This document shows, in pieces, positions 31,522 through 40,895 of a stretch of 64,000 nt of DNA. Position numbers and translations under genes: made by a program. The notes below the pieces were generated by a model that had not been told where the DNA came from, ran no database searches, and saw nothing but the letters and a program-made list of their open reading frames with translations. Source of the stretch: Actinomycetes bacterium (GTDB lineage: Bacteria; Actinomycetota; Actinomycetes; Propionibacteriales; Nocardioidaceae); assembly GCA_023460975.1 (NCBI GenBank), contig JAEWOG010000011.1:1-64000 (forward strand). Reading direction: 5' to 3'. Within the stretch, counting starts at the first letter, position 1. Every line of letters starts with the position of its first letter.

Positions 31522-32043
31522 TCACCTCGCCGAAGCCGCGATCTCCTCAGCGACCGCAGCGGTCCCCCCGGCCTGGCCCTCGGGCGCCGTCACCTGCACC
31601 CGGACGAACCCGTATCCCTCAGACAGGCCCTCCACCACGATGCTCGTCTCTTGGCCAGCCTCCCGCCCTGTCGTGCTGCACCCGTCGCCGACGGCCGCGT
31701 AGCCCTCACCGTACGAGCTCACGTTGCCGCAGGCTGCGACCTGGGCCTCGTCAGCGGCGCCCTGGGCGGACGCCTCGCTCCCCCCGCCGTACGCCTCCCA
31801 GCGCACCGTTACCGCAGAGCCGTCCGAGGCGGTCATCTCGCACTCGGCGCCGGATGTCAGGCGCTCGTTGGCGACAGAGGAGCTCACCTCCACCAGCCCC
31901 GCCGAGGCCACCACGTCCCCACCCACCAGACTGCATGCGTCCTCGGCGAACACCCTGGACGTCACACCGACCGGCTCGTCGTCCGAGCAACCCACGAGTG
32001 CCAGACACGCCACCACTCCAAGACCGAGAATCGCGCCACGCAT
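31522..32043 (-). CDS. DUF3558-like lipoprotein
   Basis: About 173 residues from the ATG at 32043, with a GTG nine bases upstream as alternative. The signal sequence ends with lipobox ALVGC, giving a lipid-anchored mature protein. The body has the DUF3558 pattern: a Cys pair early (DACSLVGG) and middle (AECEMTA), then CGNVS and DGCSTTG, suggesting disulfides. Such lipoproteins are common and uncharacterised in actinobacteria. Divergent from the WXG-type operon. Confidence 0.75.
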   Translation of the reverse strand: MRGAILGLGVVACLALVGCSDDEPVGVTSRVFAEDACSLVGGDVVASAGLVEVSSSVANERLTSGAECEMTASDGSAVTVRWEAYGGGSEASAQGAADEAQVAACGNVSSYGEGYAAVGDGCSTTGREAGQETSIVVEGLSEGYGFVRVQVTAPEGQAGGTAAVAEEIAASAR

Positions 32044-32107
32044 GGCGGTCACTGTGCCACAGGGACACCACCGTTTACATCCGGCCCGGGCGGGGAAACA
32101 GAAGCGT

Positions 32108-32668
32108 ATGACTCATATCGCCCCGGACTCGGCGGCCCTGCTGGACCGGCTCCAAGAGCTCGAACCGAACGGCACGGTGGCAGACGTTGCCCCCGTCTCA
32201 GCCACCGACCGCGACGGGCGTGTCGAGGTGACCATCGACGCCACCCGCCAGATCCTCTCGGCGCGCGTGCTCGACCTGTCTCGCCTGAGGACGGCCCCCT
32301 CCCTGAGCAGCGCGCTGCTCGGCGCCTTCCAAAGCGCTGACGCCGAGCGGATCACTCGGAGCCTGGGCGCCAACGACCTGCTCGGCCGTCTTCCCGATCC
32401 TGCGGAGCCACCCCGCCTGAAAGTGCCGCGCATCGGCGACGTGTCCTACGCGGCGTTCCTTGCGGGCGACTTCCCCGGCGAGGGCGTACGGGCTCCTGCG
32501 GGTCACGTCCGAGGGGTCTCGGACAACGGCTACCTGGTCATCGAGCGGGACAGGGCGGGCGGGCTCCTCACCGTACGCGCCGACGAGGAATGGCTGGTGG
32601 GCACCATGCCCGGGCACCTGGAAGACGCCATCGTGCAGGCAGCACGGTACGACCTGGAGAGTGAGTGA
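32108..32668 (+). CDS. YbaB/EbfC-like protein, first gene of a type VII substrate-like operon
   Basis: 186 residues from the ATG at 32108. The N-terminal 80 residues have the pattern of YbaB-like ESX-associated proteins: a leading helix, the strand DGRVEVTIDATRQILSARV and a long helix with LLGAF. The C-terminal half carries beta-rich segments with NGYLVIERDRAGGLLTVRAD. YbaB-like proteins often precede WXG100 or EspC-like genes in actinobacterial ESX loci. Its stop is one base from the next start. Assignment rests on pattern and context, not a clear motif. Confidence 0.55.
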   Translation: MTHIAPDSAALLDRLQELEPNGTVADVAPVSATDRDGRVEVTIDATRQILSARVLDLSRLRTAPSLSSALLGAFQSADAERITRSLGANDLLGRLPDPAEPPRLKVPRIGDVSYAAFLAGDFPGEGVRAPAGHVRGVSDNGYLVIERDRAGGLLTVRADEEWLVGTMPGHLEDAIVQAARYDLESE

Positions 32669-32669
32669 G

Positions 32670-32987
32670 ATGGGCATCAAGGAAGACCGGGAGACACTGC
32701 TCAAGGCCGCCGGCGGCTGGAATGGCGTCGGCGCCGAGGTGAGCCGGGCGAAGGGCCTGGTGACGGTGGGCGAGGACGGTGGGTTCGCCTTCGGCGGCCT
32801 TGCCGTCCTCGCGGGCATCGATGCCGCGCACGACGAGTTCATCACCGACATGGTCGCTGCGCTGCACAAGGGCAACCAGACCATGACCGACATCGCTCAG
32901 GCGTTGATCGACACCGCCAAGGACTTCGGGGCCACGGACACGACCGTGGCCGACACCTTCCACAACCCCGACGGGACACCGAAATGA
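32670..32987 (+). CDS. EspC/WXG100-like type VII secretion target
   Basis: 105 residues, mostly helical. A helix, a short Gly-rich turn (GEDGGFAFGGL), a second long helix with DEFITDMVAALHKGNQTM and then DFGATDTTVADTFHN. The C-terminal FGATD fits the YxxxD/E export motif with Phe replacing Tyr, followed by the conserved short acidic helix seen in EspC-like proteins. It overlaps the next gene (ATGA). No ESX ATPase or membrane component lies in the window, so it would depend on a system elsewhere. Confidence 0.6.
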   Translation: MGIKEDRETLLKAAGGWNGVGAEVSRAKGLVTVGEDGGFAFGGLAVLAGIDAAHDEFITDMVAALHKGNQTMTDIAQALIDTAKDFGATDTTVADTFHNPDGTPK

Positions 32988-33808
32988 CCGACTACGCCCA
33001 CCACCCCGACTTCGTGTCGGACGTCCAGAAGCAGGTCGACGAGTTCGCTGCGCGGATCGACGAGGGTCTCCAGTGGGTCTCGGACCAGTGGGAGAAATGC
33101 ATCATGGACAGCAACTGGGGCTGGCTCAGTCCCGGGCCGAAGGCTGCCTACGAGTACGCCAAGTCGAAGTGCGAAGAGAAGATGCAAGAGCTGGTCGTGG
33201 CGTTCCAGGACGGCGTCAAGGAGATCTGGAAGGCGGTCCGCACGGTGACCGGCGACCCCTTCACGCTGATGCAGATGAACCAGGCCTACATCGACGCTGC
33301 AGGCGCCCTCCGCGACGAGAAGATAGTGATGCGGCGCCTCAAGACGAGCGTGGCCGGCGACTGGGAGGGCTCTGCCTTCACTGCATACAGCTCGATGATC
33401 GACGAGCAATTGGCGGCGGTCGGCGGCGTGGACTCGGGCCTGGTCAAGGCGGCCACCGCGTGCGCCCAGGGGGCCCTGCAGATCAACAGCATCTGGACCG
33501 ACATCGTCAACGCCATCCTCGAGTACGCCGGCAAGGTGGTCTCGGCCATCAAGGACGGCACCGACGCGGGTCAGTGGGTCACCCTCGACCTGGGCCCGGC
33601 GCTGAAGATCATCCTCGACGCGGTCCTCGCGGCGGGCAAGCTGGCGGTGAAGCTGGAGACGTACTGGGCCGACAACGCCACGGTCAAGACCAGCATGTGG
33701 CGCGAGCTCAACTCCGGCCTCGAGGGCCTGAACGCCAACAACGAATGGCCCGGGATCGCCTACTACTCGGGCGAGATGGACGACCAGGGCAACTGGAAGA
33801 ACAAGTAG
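32984..33808 (+). CDS. Large WXG-motif protein, probable type VII substrate
   Basis: 274 residues of predicted long helices with no signal peptide. WEG occurs in SVAGDWEGSAFTAYSSM near residue 125, in the helix-turn position of WXG100 proteins, preceded by a helix with alternating hydrophobic residues. The N-terminal 90 residues are Trp- and Lys-rich, and the middle (WTDIVNAILEYAGKVVSAI) is amphipathic or membrane-active. It has no recognisable toxin domain and no downstream immunity candidate; the next gene is convergent. It could be a scaffold or partner protein. Confidence 0.55.
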   Translation: MTDYAHHPDFVSDVQKQVDEFAARIDEGLQWVSDQWEKCIMDSNWGWLSPGPKAAYEYAKSKCEEKMQELVVAFQDGVKEIWKAVRTVTGDPFTLMQMNQAYIDAAGALRDEKIVMRRLKTSVAGDWEGSAFTAYSSMIDEQLAAVGGVDSGLVKAATACAQGALQINSIWTDIVNAILEYAGKVVSAIKDGTDAGQWVTLDLGPALKIILDAVLAAGKLAVKLETYWADNATVKTSMWRELNSGLEGLNANNEWPGIAYYSGEMDDQGNWKNK

Positions 33809-33858
33809 CGGGCCCCTGAAGGGGCACCACACCGAGGTGCCGCGCGCCCCGGGCCCGC
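33808..33858. terminator. Branched GC-rich hairpin between convergent genes
   Basis: GCGGGCCC at 33808-33815 pairs with GGGCCCGC at 33851-33858, enclosing a GGCACC/GGTGCC inner stem. The outer arm starts inside the stop codon of the WXG gene. It has no U-tract, so a rho-independent role is only plausible. Confidence 0.4.
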
Positions 33859-33902
33859 CCGCCCAGCCCCGCGCTCACGGCCGGGCTGCGCCCGGGGGTG
33901 CC

Positions 33903-35315
33903 TCAGACGCGGTGCAGCCGCCGCGCGGCCTCGGCGATCGACCCACTCATCGACGGGTAGACGGTGAACGCCTGGGCCAACTGGTCGGCCGTGAGCGACT
34001 CGGCGACGGCCAGCGACACCGGGTGGATCAACTCGGAGGCTCGAGGCCCCACCACCACTCCCCCGACCACGATGCCGGTCCCGGGACGGCAGAAGAGCTT
34101 GACGAAACCGTCCGTGACACCCTGCATCTTGGCCCGCGGGTTGCCCGCCAGCGGCAGCATCACGACCTCGGCCTCGATCTCGCCGGCATCCACGGACTTC
34201 TGCGACCAGCCGACGGTCGCGATCTCCGGGGCGGTGAAGACGTTGGAGGACACCTTCTTGAGGTCGAGCGGGGCCACCGCGTCGCCCAGGAAGTGCCACA
34301 TGGCGATGCGTCCCTGCATGGCCGCCACCGAGGCGAGCATGAGGACTCCGGTGCAGTCGCCGGCCGCGTACACGCCGCGGGCACTGGTGCGAGACACGCG
34401 GTCGACCTTGATGAAGCCGCCCTCGTCGGTGATGACCCCCGCGCTCTCGAGGCCGAGATCGGCGGTGTTGGGGATCGACCCCAACGCGAGGATGCAGTGG
34501 CTCCCGGTGACCGTACGGCCGTCGGTCAACGTCACCGTGACCGTGTCTCCGTCGCGCGTGACGGACTCCATCCGGGACTGGCCCAGGACCTGCATGCCCT
34601 GGCGGACCGACACTTCCTCCAGCACGGCGGACGCATCGGCGTCCTCGCCCGGCAGCACCCGGTCGCGCGAGGACACCAGGGTCACGTCCACCCCGAGCGC
34701 CAGATAGGCGCTCGCGAACTCTGCGCCGGTGACACCGGACCCCACGACGATGAGCTTGTCCGGCACCTCGGTGAGGTCGTACACCTGCTCCCACGTGAGG
34801 ATGCGCTCGCCGTCGGGCTGGGCGCTCGGCAGCGTACGCGGCGCGGCGCCGGTCGCGACCAGGACTGCGTCGGCCCGGAGCACCTCGCTGCCTCCGCCAG
34901 CCAGCTCGACGACCACCGCGTCCGGGCCATCCAGACGACCGCGACCGTTGACCACGCGTACGCCGTCGCGCAGCAGGCGTCGCGCAATGTCGGCGGACTG
35001 CTCGGCCGCCAGACGCATCACGCGCTCGTTGACGACCTGCAGGTCGACGGCCAGCGGCTGGATCTCGATGCCCTCAGCCGTCGGGCGGCGGATGCCGAGC
35101 TCGCGCGCCCCCTTGGCCTCGGTCATCACCTCGGCGGTCGCGATGAGCGTCTTGCTCGGCACGCAGTCGGTGAGGACCGCCGAGCCGCCGACACCGTCGG
35201 TGTCGACGACGGTCACGTCGGCCCCGAGCTGGGCGGCGACCAGGGCCGCCTCGTACCCACCCGGGCCGCCACCGATGACGACCACGTGCTGACCTGAGAC
35301 ATCGAGCTGGCTCAT
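33903..35315 (-). CDS. lpdA: LpdA-like NAD(P)H-quinone dehydrogenase (flavoprotein disulfide reductase family)
   Basis: 470 residues. Two Rossmann sites (VVIGGGPGGYEAALVA and LIVVGSGVTGAEFASA) and a C-terminal dimerisation domain give the pyridine nucleotide-disulfide oxidoreductase fold. The expected redox pair is incomplete: GGSAVLTDCVPSK has only the second Cys, as in mycobacterial LpdA (Rv3303c), which reduces quinones rather than lipoamide. The C-terminal His-Glu dyad is also absent. It is followed on the same strand by no further gene and preceded by lpd with a 27-base gap. Confidence 0.88.
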   Translation of the reverse strand: MSQLDVSGQHVVVIGGGPGGYEAALVAAQLGADVTVVDTDGVGGSAVLTDCVPSKTLIATAEVMTEAKGARELGIRRPTAEGIEIQPLAVDLQVVNERVMRLAAEQSADIARRLLRDGVRVVNGRGRLDGPDAVVVELAGGGSEVLRADAVLVATGAAPRTLPSAQPDGERILTWEQVYDLTEVPDKLIVVGSGVTGAEFASAYLALGVDVTLVSSRDRVLPGEDADASAVLEEVSVRQGMQVLGQSRMESVTRDGDTVTVTLTDGRTVTGSHCILALGSIPNTADLGLESAGVITDEGGFIKVDRVSRTSARGVYAAGDCTGVLMLASVAAMQGRIAMWHFLGDAVAPLDLKKVSSNVFTAPEIATVGWSQKSVDAGEIEAEVVMLPLAGNPRAKMQGVTDGFVKLFCRPGTGIVVGGVVVGPRASELIHPVSLAVAESLTADQLAQAFTVYPSMSGSIAEAARRLHRV

Positions 35316-35342
35316 CGGCTCACTCCTGTGTGTGGTGAGTGA

Positions 35343-36746
<1,404 letters not shown>

Positions 36747-36826
36747 GGACCTCAGCCTAGTTCCCCGCCCCCACGGTGCGGCAACCGGCCGGGGACACTC
36801 TCCATCGACCTCGCTACCCTTGTCCG

Positions 36827-37279
36827 GTGACGTTGTACGCCGCGTACGGGAGCAACCTCGATCCGGGAAGGATGAGTGAGCGCTGCCCGCACTCCCCGCT
36901 GCAGGGGACCGGATGGCTGACCGGCTGGCGCCTCACCTTCGGCGGTGAGGACCACGGGTGGGACGGCGCCCTGCCCACCATCGTGGAGGACCCGCTCGAG
37001 CAGGTCTTCGTCGCCGTCTACGACGTCACCGGCACCGACGAACGCCTCCTCGACGGCTGGGAGGCCGCGGACACCGGCCTCTACCGCAAGACGCGGGTGC
37101 GCGTGGTCACGCTGACCGGCGAACTCGTGGCGTGGGCGTACGTGTTGGACGCGTACGAAGGCGGGCTCCCCTCAGCCTCCAACCTCGGCGTCCTGGCCGA
37201 CGCCGCCGAAGCCGCAGATGCACCGGTCGACTACGTCGCCGCCCTGCGCAACCGGCCCTGCCGCTCGATCGGGCCGTAG
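36827..37279 (+). CDS. Gamma-glutamylcyclotransferase-like protein
   Basis: 150 residues from the GTG at 36827. The N-terminal LYAAYGSNLDPGRM is the family's substrate-binding YGSN loop, followed by WRLTFGG and an acidic residue in DERLLDGWEAADTGLY that fits the catalytic Glu position. The family removes gamma-glutamyl groups as 5-oxoproline or breaks down related amides. Specificity is not readable here. Confidence 0.85.
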   Translation: MTLYAAYGSNLDPGRMSERCPHSPLQGTGWLTGWRLTFGGEDHGWDGALPTIVEDPLEQVFVAVYDVTGTDERLLDGWEAADTGLYRKTRVRVVTLTGELVAWAYVLDAYEGGLPSASNLGVLADAAEAADAPVDYVAALRNRPCRSIGP

Positions 37280-37280
37280 G

Positions 37281-37370
37281 CCGCGTCATACGAACCCGCG
37301 CCGCCCGGCCCCGCGTCATACAAACCCGCACCGCCCGGCCCCGCGTCATACAAACCCGCACCTATACGTA
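37281..37370. repeat. Three 30-bp direct repeats with GCGTCATACRAA
   Basis: Units at 37281-37310, 37311-37340 and 37341-37370, the last diverging after CCGCGTCATACAAACCCGCAC. They begin directly after the cyclotransferase-like stop. The motif then recurs in inverted orientation at 37375-37386 (TTCGCATGACGC) and 37405-37416 (TTCGTATGACGC), again 30 bases apart, so the whole 37281-37418 block is a convergent array. Confidence 0.85.
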
Positions 37371-37374
37371 CGCC

Positions 37375-37416
37375 TTCGCATGACGCACGGCAGGACACGG
37401 CAGCTTCGTATGACGC
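37375..37416. repeat. Inverted copies of the GTCATACRAA repeat
   Basis: Two copies on the opposite strand facing the three direct repeats to the left. The 30-base spacing is the same on both sides of the symmetry point at about 37365. Confidence 0.8.
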
Positions 37417-37438
37417 ACGCGCCTGGAGGCCGACCGCG

Positions 37439-37765
37439 TCAGCGATCCCGCCGCAAGTCCATCCCCACTGCAAGCGGGTCGCCGACGTTCAGCAGCACTC
37501 CGGTGGCGCGTTCGACCTCACGCCGTACGGCCGCCTTCAACGGGAGAAGGTATCCCCCGTCCTTCGGGAACAGGGCCGTGTCGAACTCCACCTCGCCGAT
37601 ACGCACCCGTACGGCCACCTGCCCCCAGTACTCCAGACCGCGCGCGGCCTCCTTGACGTCGTCGCTGTCGTCGTCGGGGATGCGTACGAAGAAATAGGGG
37701 GCTGGCCCGCGCCACTCGACGAGCGGACCGGTGAAGTCGAACTCCATGCCGTCACTATCACCCAT
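37439..37765 (-). CDS. DUF1905 domain protein
   Basis: 108 residues; an internal ATG at 37747 could be the true start. The sequence follows the DUF1905 pattern: EFDFTGPLVEWRGPAPYFFVRIP, then VAVRVRIGEVEFDTALFP, YLLPLKAAVRREV and VGDPLAVGMDL at the end. It is a small beta-rich cytosolic protein of unknown function. It ends only about 20 bases from the GTCATACRAA repeat array. Confidence 0.8.
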   Translation of the reverse strand: MGDSDGMEFDFTGPLVEWRGPAPYFFVRIPDDDSDDVKEAARGLEYWGQVAVRVRIGEVEFDTALFPKDGGYLLPLKAAVRREVERATGVLLNVGDPLAVGMDLRRDR

Positions 37766-37792
37766 CGTCAGCGAACGCGGGAGCGCCGGAAC

Positions 37793-38875
37793 TTAGAAGT
37801 CGAGGCGTACGTCCAGGTCGCCCTGATCCAGTCCGCTGGCAAGGAGGACGTCTGCGGCCAGTGAACGGATCTGCGTCGCAACGGCGGCGCGGTTCAGCGT
37901 CATGTCGGCGGTGGCCGCTGCCACCGCAGCCCGGACCGAATCGATCAACTGCTCCTGCGCGTGCGCGTAGTTCTCCGGGCGGTCGAGGTCGGCCTCGAAC
38001 AGCCGGACGCCGACCGCAAGCACGTCGATCGCATCAGCCATCGCGGTCCCACAGTCCTCGCCCAACCGCACCATCGTCGCCACTCGCCGCGCCAACACGC
38101 GGGCGTCGCGGATCGCGTAGTCGATGTCGATGAGCAAGGACGCGTACCGGTCCACTTCGCTGCGGTGCCGCCAGCGCAACGGTGACATCGTGGCCACCTC
38201 CTGCACGCTCGCGGCAGTGTTGAGGGCCGTGGTCACCTCCGCCTGGAGGCCCCGCGCCCGCGCCAGGGCGTCCTGAGCCACCACCGCGTCGCTCGTGCGT
38301 ACGGCCTGAGCCACCGCGCTGAGAACAGCCTCCAGGTCATCCAGCAGGGGACGCACTTGCCGGTCCACGTCCCGAGTGACGTTGCGAGGTACGAGCGCGA
38401 TCATCGCCAACGCGCACACCCCACCGATCAATGCGTCGGTGAAGCGAGTCATGGCCGGATTGTCGGCTCCCGCCGCCGGGACCACGGCCGCCAGCAGGAC
38501 CCCCGAGTTGGCCGCCTGAGTCAGGGAGACTCCCTTCAGCCCGGCGAACACGGCCGTGGTCGTGGTGAGGACCACGATCAGAGCCAGCTGCCACGCACCC
38601 CGGCCGATGCCGAGGATCAGGATCTCGCCCACGAGAACCCCGACCGCCACGCCGAGCACCAGCTCGAGCAGCAACCGCTGCCGCAACCCCACGCCCGCCA
38701 GCAACACGATGACGGCGGCGACCGGGGCGAAGAATGCCTGCTCGTGCCCGAGGAGATGCGTCGAGACGAAGTAGGCCAACGACGTCGCTGCGGCCAGGCG
38801 TACGAGCAGCCGCCACCGTCGTGAGACCTCGCGGCAGCGCTGCCCGAACGTCATCCGCGGCACCAGCACGGGCAT
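37793..38875 (-). CDS. FUSC-family membrane protein
   Basis: About 360 residues from the ATG at 38875. The N-terminal half has five or six membrane segments (LVRLAAATSLAYFVS, FFAPVAAVIVLLAGVGL, LVLGVAVGVLVGEIL, LALIVVLTTTTAVFAGL, and a further pair), the aromatic-acid exporter/FUSC arrangement. The C-terminal 190 residues are a cytosolic helical domain. Members export aromatic acids or other amphiphiles or modify the membrane; no substrate can be named. Confidence 0.8.
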   Translation of the reverse strand: MPVLVPRMTFGQRCREVSRRWRLLVRLAAATSLAYFVSTHLLGHEQAFFAPVAAVIVLLAGVGLRQRLLLELVLGVAVGVLVGEILILGIGRGAWQLALIVVLTTTTAVFAGLKGVSLTQAANSGVLLAAVVPAAGADNPAMTRFTDALIGGVCALAMIALVPRNVTRDVDRQVRPLLDDLEAVLSAVAQAVRTSDAVVAQDALARARGLQAEVTTALNTAASVQEVATMSPLRWRHRSEVDRYASLLIDIDYAIRDARVLARRVATMVRLGEDCGTAMADAIDVLAVGVRLFEADLDRPENYAHAQEQLIDSVRAAVAAATADMTLNRAAVATQIRSLAADVLLASGLDQGDLDVRLDF

Positions 38876-38973
38876 CCGCAGAGCACGGTGTTCGCGAGGC
38901 ACGCGACGAGTCTTCGCCCCATGCCCGTCCTGTGCAACCTGAGCTCCCCGGCCCGCGGCGGGTGCGGGGTCAA

Positions 38974-39357
38974 TCAGGCCTGGCTCCCAGCGTCGCCGGT
39001 GTGACAGCACGCCTCGATGTTGTTGCCCTCGGTGTCACGGACGAAGGCGCCGAAGTATCCCGGGTGGTACTCCGGCCACAGGCGCGGCTCATGCAGCACC
39101 TCGGCACCCGCGGCAACGGCCTCGTCGAACCAGGCTCGTACGGAGTGGGCATCTGGGGCGACGAAGGCGACGTGACTCTCCCGATTGGGACCGACGCCCT
39201 CGAACGTACTGATCCAGAACGCCGGTTGCTCCGTGCCGTATCCGATGGCGACCCCGTGGTCGAGGAGCCGGCGGTGACCGAGCGCTCCCAGCACACGGTC
39301 GTAGAAGGCGCTCGCGCGCTCCATGTCAGCGACGTTGATTCCGATGTGATCGATCAT
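38974..39357 (-). CDS. VOC-superfamily (glyoxalase-like) protein
   Basis: About 127 residues from the ATG at 39357. The vicinal-oxygen-chelate fold starts with IDHIGINVADMERASAFYDRVLG and ends with GYFGAFVRDTEGNNIEACCH. Metal ligands expected at His4, a middle His (SHVAF), a Tyr/His in the YHPGYF region and the Glu in NIEACC are all present, so a metal-binding dioxygenase or isomerase activity is possible. The substrate is unknown. Confidence 0.85.
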   Translation of the reverse strand: MIDHIGINVADMERASAFYDRVLGALGHRRLLDHGVAIGYGTEQPAFWISTFEGVGPNRESHVAFVAPDAHSVRAWFDEAVAAGAEVLHEPRLWPEYHPGYFGAFVRDTEGNNIEACCHTGDAGSQA

Positions 39358-39515
39358 GACTCGATGCTGCACCCCACCACTGACAAAACGCGAGGGCCGC
39401 GATCTCGTGACACATCCCGGGGCGCTGCGGCGGCCGCGCGCCCTGGCCAGCATCACATCCAGCGCGCCCTCAGCGCTTCTTGTGCATGCTTGTGACGGCG
39501 CACCAGTACGGATAA

Positions 39516-39542
39516 CCCCGCGTTACATGACGAAAGGCGGGG
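39516..39542 (-). terminator. Possible terminator after the DosR-like regulator
   Basis: CCCCGC at 39516-39521 pairs with GCGGGG at 39537-39542, and the minus-strand sequence continues TTATCC. Short stem; placed 30 bases after the stop. Confidence 0.35.
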
Positions 39543-39571
39543 CGACGACGTCGGCAGCCGGACCGAGGAGG

Positions 39572-40216
39572 TCAGTGACCGCCGAGCAGCTTGGACGCGA
39601 GCACCGCTGCCTGGGTCCGCCGCTCCAGGCCGAGCTTGGACAGGATCGAGGACACGTAGTTCTTCACCGTCTTCTCGGCCAGGAACATCTGCTCGGCGAT
39701 CTGGCGGTTGGTCATGCCCTCGGCGATGTGGCCGAGGATGAGCCGCTCCTGATCGGTCAGGTCGGCGAGCTCAGGCGCGACGGCGCCACCGTTGCGGACC
39801 CGCTCGAGCACCTTGGTGGTCAGCGACGGATCGATGAGCGAGTTGCCCGCCGCGACCTGGCGTACGGCATTGACCAGGTCGTTGCTGCGGATCTCCTTGA
39901 GGACGTATCCCGCGGCGCCCGCCATGATCGCGGCGAACAGAGCCTCGTCGTCGTCGTACGAGGTCAGGATCAACGCCTTGATCTCGGGGTCGATGCCGCG
40001 CACTGCACGGCACACCTCGATGCCGGAGCCGTCGGGCAGGCGCCCGTCGAGGATCGCCACGTCCGGGCGCAGAGCGGGGATCCGAGCCTGGGCCTCAACC
40101 GCGGACGCCGAGTCGCCGACGACCTCGATGTCGCCCTGGGCCTCGAGCAGGAAGCGGAGTCCTTCACGCACGACGTCGTGGTCGTCGAGAAGGTAGACGC
40201 GGATCGGTTCACTCAT
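39572..40216 (-). CDS. DevR/DosR-like response regulator
   Basis: About 214 residues from the ATG at 40216; an ATG nine bases upstream is an alternative. The receiver domain has LLDDHDVVREGL and Asp57 in VAILDGRLPDGSG. The LuxR-type HTH is LTDQERLILGHIAEGMTNRQIAEQM then AEKTVKNYVSSILSKLGLERRTQAA, nearly identical to the DosR family core. In mycobacteria DosR controls the hypoxia/NO dormancy regulon. No sensor kinase is adjacent here. Confidence 0.93.
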   Translation of the reverse strand: MSEPIRVYLLDDHDVVREGLRFLLEAQGDIEVVGDSASAVEAQARIPALRPDVAILDGRLPDGSGIEVCRAVRGIDPEIKALILTSYDDDEALFAAIMAGAAGYVLKEIRSNDLVNAVRQVAAGNSLIDPSLTTKVLERVRNGGAVAPELADLTDQERLILGHIAEGMTNRQIAEQMFLAEKTVKNYVSSILSKLGLERRTQAAVLASKLLGGH

Positions 40217-40250
40217 GGGCGGCATTGTGCCCGATGCGTGCTCGCGGGAC

Positions 40251-40796
40251 TCAGCCCATCGTCTTTTGCCCGTCCAGCGACTCGCGGATGATGTCGGCGT
40301 GACCCGAGTGCTGAGTCATCTCTGCGATGACGTGCACGAAGACGCGGCGGGCGCTCCACCGCGTGCCGGGGACGAACCACGGGGCCTCGGGGAGCAGGTG
40401 GTCGGCGTCCAGGTCCGGCACCTGCGCCACGAGCTCCTCGGTGCGGTCGGCGACGGCTGCGTACGCCGCGACGAGCCCCGCCAGCGTCTCGTCCGCACCC
40501 ATCACGAACTGGGCCTGGAACTCCAGGACCTGGGCTGGAGGGTTGGTCCAGTCGATGGTGGCCCAATCGATCTCAGGCTGCTCGGAGGCACCGTCGGTGA
40601 CGAAGGAGTTCCACGCGGCGACGGTGTGGGTGACGTGCTTGACGAGGCCACCCAAGCTGAGCTCGCTCACGGTCGGACGCTCACGGGCCTGCTCGTCGGA
40701 GAGGCCCTGCACGGTCGTGAGGAACAGCTCGCGGTGCTTGCGGAGGCTGTCGAGAAGGTCGAGTCGCTCGCGGCTGAGGGTCTGGTCACTGGTCAT
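40251..40796 (-). CDS. DUF664/DinB-like protein
   Basis: 181 residues of a four-helix bundle. Metal ligands expected in this fold are visible: His in LGGLVKHVTHTVAAW and the C-terminal pair in VFVHVIAEMTQHSGHADIIRESLDG. DUF664 proteins belong to the DinB/mycothiol-S-transferase superfamily, using a thiol cofactor to modify toxic electrophiles. A paralogue lies 2.3 kb away (42578-43087). Confidence 0.85.
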   Translation of the reverse strand: MTSDQTLSRERLDLLDSLRKHRELFLTTVQGLSDEQARERPTVSELSLGGLVKHVTHTVAAWNSFVTDGASEQPEIDWATIDWTNPPAQVLEFQAQFVMGADETLAGLVAAYAAVADRTEELVAQVPDLDADHLLPEAPWFVPGTRWSARRVFVHVIAEMTQHSGHADIIRESLDGQKTMG

Positions 40797-40838
40797 GGAA
40801 CGACGCTACTGCCGCGCACTGACAACCACGAGAGACGA

Positions 40839-40875
40839 CAGGACCCCGGCCACCACCGTGGTGGCCGGGGTCCTG
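40839..40875 (-). terminator. Near-perfect 37-nt palindrome, terminator for the thiolase operon
   Basis: CAGGACCCCGGCCACCAC and its complement flank a single C, giving 18 complementary base pairs (the central few will form the loop). It lies 20 bases beyond the thiolase stop on the minus strand. Confidence 0.8.
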
Positions 40876-40895
40876 GTGCGAGAGAACAGCGGGCG

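Noticed and set aside
32108..33808. A full ESX type VII secretion locus
   Set aside because: No EccB, EccC, EccD, EccE or mycosin gene appears in the window.
32984..33808. Polymorphic toxin with immunity gene
   Set aside because: No toxin-domain motif at the C-terminus and the next gene is convergent and encodes a flavoprotein.
37281..37370. CRISPR array
   Set aside because: Only three direct units, repeat core of about 12 bases, spacers nearly identical to one another, opposing copies present and no cas genes.
37279..37383. A repeat peptide (ARPRVIQTRT units) translated from the 30-bp repeats
   Set aside because: The frame belongs to a shadow of the cyclotransferase-like gene; no start or ribosome binding site of its own, and the second array loses the frame (31-base spacing).
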